Assembly (NCBI GenBank): GCA_030544215.1
Contig: JARZZO010000016.1
Location: 37,470,001 to 37,534,000, forward strand
Source of the DNA: Zantedeschia hybrid cultivar
Lineage: Eukaryota > Streptophyta > Magnoliopsida > Alismatales > Araceae
Direction of reading: 5' to 3'
DNA length: 64,000 nucleotides
Below, piece after piece: positions 12,176 to 23,300 of the stretch; the first letter of the stretch is position 1, and each line of letters opens with the position of its first letter. The translations under genes were made by a program, and so were the position numbers. The notes under the pieces were generated by a model that saw nothing but the letters and a program-made list of their open reading frames with translations, was not told the origin of the DNA and did no database searches.

Positions 12176-12732
12176 CTTTACATGTTGAAGAGTAAAAAAG
12201 TGAAGCGTGATTTTAAAAAAAGAGAGGTTGAGCATTATTGATCGAAGCGATAGCGAGTTGAATATCGAAGCAACAACGTCGTAACGCCGAAGCGCTGTCA
12301 GTTCCAGAAGTCGGCATCCTTTCAAGATCTTCATCCATTCAGAATTTAACCATTGGGCATAAGTGTTTCATTTCTGCAATTTTAATTCTACATCTTTACT
12401 AATATCATTCTTCATCAATCACTTCATGCAACACACACCACAGCATCATCTTTCAAAACCTATTTGATTTAAGGGGTTTCAAAACCATTTAAACAAGTAA
12501 GTTTGCTGTTCAATTGTATGCTTAAAATCATGATTAGTTTAGATATTGCTTCTACTTAAAGTTCTCATCATTGGTTCTCGTTTTCTTCTCTGTTTCTGCT
12601 GCACTCAACAACAACAGGAGAATCAAAAGGGGAAATCAAGCACAAATCAAAGGATTTCTGGACGATCCTCAAATCTTCAACCTCAACTTCAACCTTAACA
12701 GCAAGAACAAAGAACAAGAAAGGGCTCTCTTT

Positions 12733-12842
12733 CTTCAGCCGGCTGAAGGAGGGGAATCAAGAGCTCAGAATCTTCCGCATTCAAACAGGTAGGCGATCAT
12801 ACTTCTTTTGAAACTTTTTAGTTAAAAGTTTCTGGCGATCAC
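12733..12842 (+). promoter_or_regulatory. U5 palindrome plus hairpin flanked by primer-site-like repeats
   Basis: A perfect 16-bp palindrome CTTCAGCCGGCTGAAG (12733-12748) is followed by GGCGATCA (12792), a hairpin with stem GAAACTTTT/AAAAGTTTC (12810-12832) and TGGCGATCAC (12833-12842). The last string equals the core of the primer-binding site in E5. The same arrangement occurs in three other LTR copies (27156-27259, 39606-39713 inverted, 43028-43131). Confidence 0.75.
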
Positions 12843-13032
12843 TGCACGTAGTTACTGTTTTAATAGGTTATTTTTGCACTAAACAACATAGGATTTTTCA
12901 TGTTAATCACACTGTCATTCTAAGCACCTACAACCTACACCTCCTTTAGGGGTTTAAAAGAAAAAACCACAAAAAGTGAGTTCTTTCAGTTTAGTTGCAC
13001 GTTTAGATTTTTAATTAGAATAGATACTATAC

Positions 13033-14032
13033 TGATGTAGCCGAAGCTATCACGGTCGGACTCCGGGGCTGGAATCCGAAGATTGGACTCGAAGCTGGAT
13101 CGGATCAGTGAAGAGGACCGACGGGGATCCGGAACGAGGCGAGGGCGGAGACGGGGCCGAGGATCCGAGAGGTACCCGGGCGAGAGCTCGCCAGGAGCGA
13201 AGCCGAGACTTCCTCGGATGAAGCGGACCGGCCGGCGCAGGACGTGGCCGAGGCTCCTCCGGACGAGGCGGACCAGCCTGCGGAAGGCGTGGCCGAGATT
13301 CCTCCGGACGAGGCGGAGGCAAACCAGCCGTCGAAAGGCGTCGAGACCGGAGGGAGAAGACCCGAGGTCGGCGGCCGAGACCGACTCGGAGAGGTCGGCG
13401 AAGATTCAAACCGAAGCCCCTGCAGAAGGAGGGAAAGAAGAAGAAAAACCAGTCAGTAGGAGTCCCGGGCTTCGGCCCTAAGGAACCCCCTCCGACGGCT
13501 AAGTTAGCTTCTGAAGATGATTCGATTCAGAAGTCAGAGAAGAGGAAGAAGTAGCTTTAATGCTTTTTGGACTGTAGTCCTTGGGGTCTCGAAGACATAC
13601 CTTTGATAATAAATAGCTGTGTATTTATAACGGAGGATAGAGGTTGCTTAATGGTGGTAGTCGATATAGGACTATGTTCTGGGTTTACTGATAAACCGCC
13701 ATAGTGCCTAACCCTCCCACTGGAGTGGGCTGGATACGGCTACTGGGCCAAAGGGGGTTGGGCTGCTGATGGGCCAGATGCCGCTTAGTGGGCTTGAGCC
13801 TACTGGGACGAGGGCTGCTGAGCCGCTAATGGGCCGAAGGCTATTAGGCCGCTGATGGGCCGAAGGTTGCTGGGCCGCTGATGGGCCGAGGACCACTGGG
13901 CTGCTTACTGGGCCGAGGGCTGCTGGGCCGCTAACAGGCCGAAGGCTGCCAGTGGGCCTTTTACTGCTGCTGTTGGACTGATCTCAGTGTTGGGCTTGCT
14001 TTTAATGGGTCGAATCGGATTCTGCCCCATCA
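13033..14032 (-). repeat. E2 3' LTR
   Basis: 1000 bp. In element orientation it starts TGATGGGGCAGAATCC and ends CTACATCA. A TATA box (TATAAATA, minus) lies at 13622-13629. The inner part repeats GGCCCA-type strings. Confidence 0.92.
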
Positions 14033-14054
14033 CATAGCCCCCCACTCTTGTCTT
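14033..14054 (-). promoter_or_regulatory. E2 polypurine tract
   Basis: Directly before the 3' LTR, in element orientation, is a purine-rich run AAGAGTGGGGGGCTATG. The identical run precedes the second LTR of E3 (50554-50570). It would prime plus-strand DNA synthesis. Confidence 0.8.
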
Positions 14055-16998
14055 CCTCAGTTTCATGAGATGGCGAGAGTAAAGTCCGAAGCCTCCTCGG
14101 AGGAGTAACACGGTATGTGCTTTATCTAAAACTTTTACTCTACTTTGTCGTTAAAAAGGAACTGCCTTCTGTCGGCCGAGGGCTGGAAACAATCAGCTTC
14201 GTCTTAGGCCGGGACCTCGTTATTGGTACCTTTGTCTCAGGCCGAAACCCGGCGACAGATGCCTTCGTCCTCGGCCACGAAGGGATGAGTCTTCTGAACG
14301 TGTCAGGACTCTTGAAAAAAGGACGGAAAAGACGTCGAGCTTCCCGTCTGAATGGTCGTGTAGTGAGAAAACACAGGACACGCGTCGTACATCTAACCGG
14401 CTTGCCGAAAGCACAAAAAGATCCTGGCCGTTATCGGTGTTTACGCGGATCACGGGTCACTTCGGCTCTCTGCCCAAGATTTCACTTGGATCGTTGCCTC
14501 TTCAGCTTCTGGTACGCGGATTGGAACACGTGGCGAGCATCCGGATGATCAGCCGAAGGATTAGGCCGCGTCCGGCCGTTGATTGCTTTCTCTCGATCCG
14601 GCAGCCCGTCCGTTATCATTGCCGAAGGACAGTACACGTGGCGCGCATATGAGGGAAGCGGTGCCGAGGAGGGGGAAGATCTCGGCCGTTGATTTCGGCA
14701 GGGGATGCTTTCAACCTTCCCCATGAATAGGAGCCCCTCTCCCTAGGGCACTGTTCCGCTTTCTCCTTCCCCTGCGCCTGTGCTTTCCTGCAAGCGTCTT
14801 CTCCAAGCGTTCCTGCTTCTTCGGCGAAGAGCGAGGCATCGGAGGTGTTTTAAGGACGCCCTGTTGATCGTTCCAAATTGTGCGTTGTTAAACACTCATG
14901 AAAACGTTCAATCTAAATTTATCCGGCTCACTCAAATCAGATTTTGAAAATTAACAGTGGTGAGTCTGAGTCGATCTACAGGGAGATAGAATTTTAATTT
15001 TGAAAACTTTGGAATTTAGTTAATCTAAAAATAAGTGAGACTTTAAGTAAACTAATTCCTTATTTAAACTAGAATTAAATTAACTAATGTAACCTAAAAA
15101 TATAATTACTTAAATTAAACAAATCTTTTTTTTTTTTTCTTTTTCATAAATTAAACACAAACACATATATAAAAAAATAAGCACAACAAAAAAAATTATA
15201 ACAAAGACATTGAAATTTAACTATGTGTAACTTATTAATTATCTAAAAATTACGAAACAAATTACAAAATTTAATGATTTAATAACCTTAAACTAAATAA
15301 CTAAACATCAAATACCAAATAACTAATCCTAAACAATTAAACTAACACTATGCTAAAGGGGGAAAGAAAGAACAATCTGTGGGGGGCTGGTTCCCTTGAT
15401 GGCTGCTGGCTATGTACGTGGCTGTGCATGCAGGGTATCAGGTTCACGTGGAAGGCTTCACCGCAACTGGCCGGCATGCATGGAAGGAGAATCTTCGGTG
15501 GTGGAGGGCGCTGGGAAAGGCCGGCTGCTGGAGCTGCTGTCGGCAGGAGGAAGCTTGAAGGTAGCAGCTGCTGGAGGTGCTGGAACTTCACCGAGCATGC
15601 ATGCTGGAAGAGCTGGGGGGTTGCCGCATTTGCAGGAGCTGCTGGAGGTGCAGCAGGAGGTTGCTTGACGTGCGTGGAGTGCAGGGGAGGATTCACCAAG
15701 CATGCATGCACGCGCGTGAAGGAGGTTGCTGCTGACGCGCAGACAGTGCAGGCTTGCCGTGGATGTTGCTGGAGCCGCTGGAGGAAGCCGTGAAGCTGTT
15801 GGCTTCACCGCGTGGAGGTGCAGGAAGAAGCAGCTTGCAGGAGGCTGGTGCATTGCCGGTGGGATGTGGAGAACCTGTGGAGGGGGGAAGAGAAGAGAAA
15901 GAGAAAGGGATACCGAGAGAAGAAGAGAAAACTGAGAGAGAAAGAGAAAGAACTGTGGATGGGAGAAACTGAGAGAGGAAGAACCGGAGAGGGAGAGAGA
16001 AAGAGAGACCGAGAAGAGGAGAAAATTTCGTGGGAAAGAAATAGAGAAACCGAGAGAGGGGAGAACCGGAGGAGGAGAATATGTGAGAGAGGAGCTGTGA
16101 AACGGAGAAGAAATAGAAGAGAGAGAACTGTGGAGAAAACCGAGAGGAAGAAGGAGGAGAAAACGAGAGAGAAATATGTGGAGGGAGAAGGCTGAGATGC
16201 TGTTGGAAATTTGAGTTGGAAAAGGAGGAGAAGAATCGTGAGAGAGAGAGGGGGAATATATGGGAGAGAAGAGAGAGAGCGTGTGGAAGAAGCTTGGAGA
16301 AGGGACAGGATTCGGATTTGGAGAGGAAGAGGAAATTGGAGAAGGAAGAGGATTCGTAATTGGAGAGAGAATTTCTAAAAAGAGAGAGAGAGGGTTTTTT
16401 AAAATAAAGAAAGGAAGGGATGTGGTTGGGAAATTAGAGAGAAGGAAGGAAATAGAAGGTTTTGGGAAACTCCAGAGAAAGAAGGAATCAGAGCAATATT
16501 AGGACATCAAATTGTATTTTTACCCCTGCTTTAGTTGAAATCCGAACACTAGACCTCCCCCAAATTTTCAGAAACTCCATCAGCTGCACTGCATCATCGG
16601 CATGTCCTGTTCACATAAAATAAATATAAATTAGCACATTATCATAAAAAGATCATCATATTTATTTATTTCGTCTCGGTTTTGTCGAAAAACCGTAAAT
16701 GCGCTATACTCCTTTAATCACATGAAATGACGATGTTTTTAAGTCAGAATTTGATGAAATTGGTACCGTTGGACTTGGTACACAATTATCTATCATTTCA
16801 TGCTATTTTGCAGATAAAAACATGAGTATGATGCATATGATTGCCCTTAAATGATCAATTTAACACTTTATCATGTTCGTCGTCGGGAAGCTCTTTGTTG
16901 CATGGAGTTGTCGCCGGGGAACTTTCTGTTGTCCGAGAGGCCGTTGGCAGTCGAGGAGACCTTGTTTGAAGGTAAGCCTCAATTCTGCTCCGTGATTC
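14055..16998. other. E2 3' noncoding region with an unclassified AT-rich segment
   Basis: 14055-14860 is GC-rich and resembles the rest of E2. From about 14870 the composition changes to AT-rich DNA, then a GGAG/CTGCTGG-rich part (15351-15870), a purine tract, and AT-rich DNA until about 16880, where GC-rich E2-like sequence returns. I could not find terminal repeats or a target duplication, so it could be an insertion, or a leader intron of the antisense gene that starts at 16999. The long open frames in 15350-15970 are compositional. Confidence 0.5.
15880..16500 (+). repeat. Purine (GAGA/GGAGAA) tract
   Basis: About 600 bp in which the plus strand is overwhelmingly G and A, as irregular GAGAGA, GGAGAA and GAAGAAG strings. 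No fixed unit. Such tracts can form triplex DNA or bind GAGA-type factors. Confidence 0.8.
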
Positions 16999-19482
16999 AT
17001 GTCCAGTAGCTCTCCTTCGGCCGAGAGTAGCTCTTCGACCGAAGATTATTCTTTTTGCTCTTCATCCCGGCCTCCCGAGTCTTCCTTGTCATCTCCCCTT
17101 TCTTCTAATGCCCTTGCGTCCGTTATGGCGGATGAGGCCGAGGTGTCTCGGGCTGAAGAGGCCGAGGAGGTTCTGGCTGCAGCCCAGGCTTCTACGTCCG
17201 GCCGGCGCCGGGCCGAGACTGTTTCCGATGCGATCTGCGTTCTTTCTGATGATGGCGTTAAGACCATTGCTTCCTACTATTAGCTTCCATCTTGGATGAT
17301 TCCTTATCGGCCTGGGAAGGACACCAGGGCTAACTTCGTCCGACCGGGTTGCTTTTTTATCTATGAGCAGAGCTTTTGGGCAGGCTTTCGTCTTCCCCTT
17401 CCTTCCTTTGTTATCAACCTTTTGAGTTTTTATGGATTGGCCCCGTCCCAATTCTTCCCTAATTCTTGGCGGACGGTCTATGCCTTCTTGGCTGTGAACG
17501 CTTATATTGACGCCCTCCCTTCGGTAAATATCTTCCGCTTTCTCTTCAAGATTCAACCGCAGGGGAAATCCGATTGGTACTGCTTCGTCCCTCGCTTCAG
17601 CCGGGGCATCTTCTCTAGGAAGCCTTCGTTCATTCACCATTGGAAGAAGAGCTTCCTCTTTGTTTCTCTTCCAGAGAAGGAGAAGAGCGTGTGGCCCTTC
17701 CCTACTGAATGGGCACCTCTGGCCGAAGGCCTCTCCGATCCGCCTTTCCTTAATCCCGATCAGCTCCACATCGTGCACCTCCTAGAAGCCGAGGCTCCGT
17801 ATGATATTGCGGAGCTCTTCGAGGAAGAGGAGGGGCTCGTACAGACGGGGGCTTGGCCTGATCCGACGAAGTCTCCTCCTCGAGTCTTTCCTTACCTTCC
17901 TCTCGAGGATATTCCGGGGGAGGCCGAGGGAGCTGCTGAGGTTGAATCTCCGGCCGAAGCTCTTCCGACCGAAGAAGGCGCTGAAGCTTCGGCCGAGGGT
18001 AGGTCGGTCTTGAGTCGAGGAAAGTTGCGTGTTGTAAGTTGCTAACTCCTTTTTCTGTCCGCAGGGATGTCTGGGCTTTGGGGACTGCTCGTCCGACTCG
18101 CCAAGCAGCCCGGCCAATCTCGACTGTCCCAACCGCAGGCGGCGGGAGAAGGAGAAAGCGAAGGAGCCGCGGCCCCGAGCGTTCGGGCCGCAAGGCAGAC
18201 GACGGCTTCGGTCGAGGGCCGTGCTGCCGCTGCCGCTCTTGAAAGGGAGAAGCAGAAGGGAAAATCGGTCGTCCGAGGGAGCGGTTGACCAGCGAAGCGG
18301 AGCCGGGCGGATGATCCTGGCGAGAAAGAATCCGCCCTGGCAGCCAAGAGGCCGGTGGCTGCCCGAGGGGCCCCTCTCTTGTCGCCTCCCGAACCACCGA
18401 GGGGCGATTCCCCTCCGGCCACGACGGCTGGCACAGAGGACCTCTCTTTCCCCTTCGGGGCGGCCAGGACGTACATGTCCCGTGAATACGGGCATGAGCC
18501 CTGGGTCCCGGATTTGGGGATTTTTGCGGACGAGAGCCTAGAGGACTCTCGGACATGCCTGCGCTTGATCCGCGGCTTGACCCTCCCGATAGCTGAGGAC
18601 GAGATGAAAGAGCTGTCTTCGGAGGGCTTATCTATGCTGTGCGTCTGATACGCTGTCCAGGTAAAAAACAACTTCTTTATTTGTCTTGGTTTAGTATTTT
18701 CCTTAGCTCTCTTACACTTGCTCAATTTTTCTTGGCTTCGGCTGTAGACTGCGGTCGTGTGCGGGGGCCTCGTTCGTCGCCAAGCAGCCATTCAGCAAAA
18801 ACTCCGGGACATCGACCAGGCCTCGGATCAATTGGCTTCGGGCAAAGTAGCCTCGGTGCAGCGTGATCTCGAGGCCAATGTTGATATGCTCCTGAGAGCT
18901 AATGCTCGGATGCGGGCCGAGCTGGGGGAGCAAAAGGAGGTGATCCGTACTACCTCCGAGGCCAAGACGAGGGCCGAGCAGGAGAGGGAGAAAGTCGAAA
19001 AGGAACTGGAGACGGCCCGGACCGAAAACACAGTTCTTAAGGCCGAGATCCAGGACAAGGCCGAACAGCGGGACACGGAGCGCTGTCGCCACGCCGAGGA
19101 GGTCTTGTCTCTGAAGGCAGATTTGGAAGCCAAGGCTGAAGAGGCTGCTCGTACAGTTGTGGCAAGCTACAAGGCCGGCCCGGATTTCGCCGAGGAGATA
19201 ATAGAGGCTCGACTCGAGGCGGCGTCGTCCGTGTTCAGTCTAGGGCTGGCTATCGCCCAAAAGGCGTGTCCGGCCGTAGATCTGACCAGCGTCGGCCTTC
19301 CGACGGACGAGGAAGGCGATGAGCTTCTGGCCTGGTGGAAGAAACTTAAGGCCGAAAGAGCTCTGGCTCCGGAGGAAGGCGACGTGGCCGTTCCTGACGA
19401 GGTTGTTCCGGTCGAGGCTTCTCCTTCAACATCTCCCGATCAGACTCCTGTCGACGTAGACGGCGATGATGCCGAAAGCTAG
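16999..19482 (+). pseudogene. Antisense gypsy-type transposase-domain gene in E2, three exons
   Basis: Runs opposite to E2 pol. The exon model is 16999-17998, 18065-18660 and 18748-19482, with GT-AG introns of 66 and 87 bp; the reading frame is kept across both. About 776 codons, broken by three stops (17281-17283, 18286-18288, 18646-18648). The N-terminus is Ser-rich (MSSSSPSAESSSSTEDYSF). Residues about 100-250 resemble the plant gypsy-type transposase domain (PF04195-like): FYGLAPSQFFPNSWRTVYAF, then SDWYCFVPRF. The middle is Ala/Pro-rich. Exon 3 predicts a long coiled coil (ANARMRAELGEQKEVIRT and onward) and an acidic tail. Such antisense extra genes between pol and the 3' LTR are known in Tat-group elements; their role is unknown. 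The domain name is from resemblance, the introns are inferred. Confidence 0.7.
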
Positions 19483-19660
19483 TATGGGGGCTTGTCCCGG
19501 TTTTTGTCTGCTTTTTGAAAGGCTGCGGCCAGGTGTATGGCCGATTTTGTACTTTGTTCATATATATATGAAAAGTACTTTGCTTCTGTTCACATTTCTG
19601 TGACCGAGTCTGGCTCTTCTTATGGTCGATGCCCTGTTGCTTCCGATACGGATTATAAGG

Positions 19661-20297
19661 ACTTGGAGAATAATGCTGCTCCCGATACGGTTTGCATGGC
19701 CGAAACCACTTCCGGTACGGTTTACACGGTCTTAGAAAACCATGCCGCTCCCGATACGGTTTGCATGGCCGAAGCCACTCCCGGTACGGTTTATACGGAC
19801 TTTAGAAAATAATGCCGCTCCCGATACGGTTTGCATGGCCGAAGCCACTCCCGGTATGGTTTGAACGGACTTTAGAAAATAATGCCGCTCTCGATACGGT
19901 TTGTATGGCCGAAGCCACTCCCGGTACGGTTTGCACGGACTTAGAAAACCATGCCGCTCCCGATACGGTTTGCATGGCCGAAGCCACTCCCGGTACGGTT
20001 TACACGAACTTAGAAAACCATGTCGCTCCCGATACGGTTTGCATGGCCGAAGCCACTCCCGGTACGGTTTACACGGACTTAGAAAACCATGCCGCTCCCG
20101 ATACGGTTTGCATGGCCGAAGCCACTCCCGGTACGGTTTACACGGACTTAGAAAACCATGCCGCTCCCGATACGGTTTGCATGGCCGAAGCCACTCCCGG
20201 TACGGTTTATACGGACTTAGAAAACCATGCCGCTCCCGATACGGTTTGCATGGCCGAAGCCACTCCCGATACGGTTTACACGGACTTTAGAAAATAA
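19661..20297. repeat. E2 minisatellite, 69-70 bp unit, about 9 copies
   Basis: Copies of a unit beginning near CATGCCGCTCCCGATACGG and containing GCATGGCCGAAGCCACTC. GCCGCTC occurs at 19744, 19814, 19884, 19953 and onward at 69-70 bp. A two-fold substructure is visible (GATACGGTTT and GGTACGGTTT). The array lies between the end of pol and the antisense gene. A related array lies in E3 at 49860-50490. Open frames across the array are by-products. Confidence 0.92.
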
Positions 20298-20365
20298 TGC
20301 CGGATATGATATTTCAAAAGAAGTATTTTATTCATGCCTTCCGGCTAAATTCCGGGGGAAGTAAC

Positions 20366-23300
20366 TTACATGAAGTAGCACCGAAGGCGTTCCACATTCC
20401 AGGTACGAGGGAGAGGTTGGCCCGAAAGGGTTTCCAACCGATAAGCCCCTTGTCGGATTACTTCCCTTATACGATACGGTCCTTCCCCGTTGGGAGAAAG
20501 CTTTCCTGCGGCTTCAGTCGGCTTAGATGCATGAGCGTTCCTTAACACGAGGCTCCCGGCTTCAAAGTTTCGGGGCTTTACTCGAGTGTTATGGTATCTT
20601 GCCATGCGCTACTGATAAGCCGCCAGCCGAATACGAGCTTGATCCCTTGTTTCTTCTATAAGATCAAGATGATCTTTTAGGGCTTCCTCATTGGCTTCCG
20701 GATTATGAGTGAGAACTCTTGGTGAGGGAAGGCTAATTTCGATAGGAATAATGGCTTCTACCCCATAAGCCATGCGGAACGGGGTTTCGTCGGTTGGGGT
20801 TCGGCTTGTAGTTCGATAAGCCCACAGAACGCTCGGCAGCTCCTCCACCCACCGGCCCTTGGCGTTGCTGAGGCGAGTCTTTAATCCTAGTAGTAGACTT
20901 CGGTTAGTGACCTCGGCTTGGCCATTTGTCCGAGGGTGTGCTACCGACGCGAACTTGTGGAGAATGCCAAAACTGGCGCAGTTGTCCTTGAACCGATGGC
21001 TGTCGAATTGCTTGCCGCTGTCTGAGATAATGGCCCGAGGGATGCCGTATCGGCAAATAATGGACTTCCATACGAAGTTCCATGCATTACTATCGGTTAT
21101 GGACGCGAGGGGTTCGGCTTCTACCCAGTTGGTAAAATAGTCTACTGCTACGATAAGGAACTTCCTCTGGCCGGTGGCGACGGGAAAGGGTCCCAGGAGG
21201 TCAATTCCCCACTGGGCGAAAGGCCAGGGGTCTGATAGAGGAGTTAGAAGGGTTGCTGACTGGTGGATGAGGGAGCTGAACCTCTGGCATTGATCGCAGC
21301 AGCGGACGAGGGCAATTGCGTCTTCCCGGAGTGTCGGCCACCAGTATCCTTGCCTTAAAAGCTTGTGAGCTAGGGCCCTTCCTCCTGCATGTGCTCCACA
21401 TACCCCTTCATGTACCTCCCGCAGCGCATAGTCAGCTTCGGCCGGGCCGAGGCATCGCAAGAGTGGTCGGCCGAAGGATCTTTTATATAATAGTCCGTCC
21501 AGAAGAAGGAAGTGAGAAGAGCGCTGCCGAATGTGTCTTGCTTCCTTTGGATCGGACGGGACTTCTCCTTGAAGGAGGAAAGTGACTAGGGGAGTCATCC
21601 AGGTCTCGGCTTCGGATTCAGTTACTTGCATGACCTCGGATTCTTCAAGGCTTGGCTCGGCCAGTTCTTCTACGAGAATCATTCGACCTCCTCCCCCGTC
21701 TTGAGTCGACGCTAGCCGGGAAAGAGCATTGGCTCTAGCGTTTTCATCCCGAGGGATTCGCACAATCTTGTAAGAATTGAACTGAGTGAGAATTTTGCGG
21801 GTTACCTGGAGATAAGACGCCATTATTGCATCCTGCGCCTTGTACTCCTCGGAAATGTGACTGGCGATGAGCTGGGAGTCGCTGAATGCCTGGAGATAAG
21901 ACGCCATTATTGCATCCCGCGCCTCGTACTCCCCGGAAATGTGACTGGCAATGAGCTGGGAGTCGCTGAATGCCTTTATGTTCTGCACGCCGAGCTTTCT
22001 AGCGGCCCGAAGGCCGGAGATGAGGGCTTCGTATTCAGCAGCGTTGTTGGTAGCGGGGAAGGAGAAGCGCAGTGCATACTCCGTGATGACCCCTTCCGGA
22101 GACGCCAGGATCCATCCGGCGCCGCTACCCATAGAACATGCGGACCCATCGACATACAGTCGCCACTCGTCCGCTAAAGGTGGACAAACCGAAGCTCCTT
22201 CAGCCTCGGGCGTTGTCACGTCTTCCGGCCGAGTAGCCGAGGAAGCTTCGGGTGTGAGCTCGGCGATGAAATCAGCCAAAGCTTGGGCTTTATTGCCGTC
22301 CGCGGCCCGTAAGAGATGTCGAACTCTCCCAGTTAAATTGCCCATTTTGCTAGCCTACCGGATACCTCCGGCCGGGAGAGGACTTGCCTCAAAGGCTGGT
22401 CGGTGAAGACCTTTATTGAGTGGGCGAGGAAGTAAGGCCGGAGCCTTCTTGCAGACGAGACGAGGGCTAAAGCCAATTTCTCAAGAGCAAGGTACTGAAG
22501 CTCTGCTCCTTGGAGGGCTCAGCTTATGTAGTAGACAGGCTTCTGAATACCGCCTTGCTCCTGGATGAGGACGGCGCTAACAGCTGTGTCGGATACTGCG
22601 AGGTAGAGAAACAGCGGCTCTCTATGAACTGGTTTGGACATGATGGGAACGTTGGAGAGATAGACCTTCAGCTGCTCGAAGGCCGACTGGCACTCGTCAG
22701 TCCAGGAGAAGCTATTGGTCTTCTTCAGTAGTTTGAAGAAGGGAAAGCAATAATCTGCTGCCCTCGACATGAAGTGGCTTAAGGCGGCAATCCTTCCGTT
22801 CAGCTTTTGGACCTCTCGGATGTTAGCCGGAGGGCGCATTTGAATGATAGCCGAGACCTTCGCGGGATTAGCTTCCACCCCTCGGCAAGTGACCATATAG
22901 CCGAGAAACTTTCCGAAGGCCACGCTGAAGGCGCATTTGGCTGGATTTAGCTTCATTTTGTATCTGCACAGAGCAGAGAATGTCTCCGCCAAGTCAATCA
23001 GATAGTCTGCAGCGATGTGGCTTTTCACCAGCATGTCGTCGATGTAGACTTCCATATTGCGGCTGACTTGCGGAGCAAATATTCTGTTGACGAGGCATTG
23101 ATATGTTGCTCCGGCATTCTTCAGGCTGAAGGGCATCCGGGTATAGCAGTATAGATCGAGATCAGTCGTGAAGCTGGTCTTGCTTTCATCCTCCGGATGC
23201 ATTCGGATCTGATGATAGCCTGAGTAGGCGTCGAGGAAGCTTAGTAGCTCGTGGCCAGAGGTTGCGTCTACCACCTGATCTATCCGAGGCAGCGGGAAGC

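Larger units (their letters stand above)
1..12932 (+). mobile_element. E1: Ogre-like (Tat group) Ty3/gypsy retrotransposon, 3' part
   Basis: The element enters the window inside the reverse transcriptase region and runs through RNase H, a second archaeal-type RNase H, integrase, a 9-kb post-pol region with two antisense genes, and a 3' LTR at 11590-12932. The first bases align closely with 55870 onward in E5, so E1 and E5 are the same family. The order RT, RNase H, second RNase H, integrase is the hallmark of the Tat group, and a long 3' region with extra genes fits Ogre-like members. The 5' half lies outside the window. A solo copia LTR interrupts it at 3959-5508. Confidence 0.85.
11590..12932 (+). 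mobile_element. E1 3' LTR (Ogre-like family)
   Basis: The LTR starts TGTAGACACGCTAATTTTGAC and ends AAGCACCTACA (1343 bp). The same start occurs at 42123 (E5 5' LTR) and, on the minus strand, at 40772 (solo LTR). U3 holds four palindromic modules, a TATA box lies at 12168, and U5 holds a GC palindrome and a hairpin. U3 sequences differ strongly between the copies while ends and U5 structure are kept. Instead of a normal right flank, another LTR piece of the same family follows at once. Confidence 0.85.

Noticed and set aside
13340..13375. GAAAGGCGTC string in the E2 LTR, also at 26312, as another palindromic module
   Set aside because: Only the left arm is present; after 10 bp the right core GACGC is missing, so it is taken as chance.
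13050..13481. Arg/Pro-rich frames repeated at 13050-13481 and 26022-26453 as a conserved gene pair
   Set aside because: They are the same part of the two E2 LTRs, so identity is due to the LTR duplication.
15350..15972. Overlapping long open frames on both strands
   Set aside because: Caused by GC- and purine-biased repeats; no recognisable domain and frames open on both strands at once.
17750..18791. Minus-strand open frames of 230-270 codons opposite the E2 antisense gene
   Set aside because: They mirror the GC-rich coding strand; no domain, and the plus strand has the gypsy-type transposase motifs and splice signals.
19812..20297. 161-codon frame through the minisatellite as a repeat protein
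   Set aside because: Unit length of 69-70 bp varies the frame, several frames are open, and the array is located in a known noncoding position of the element.
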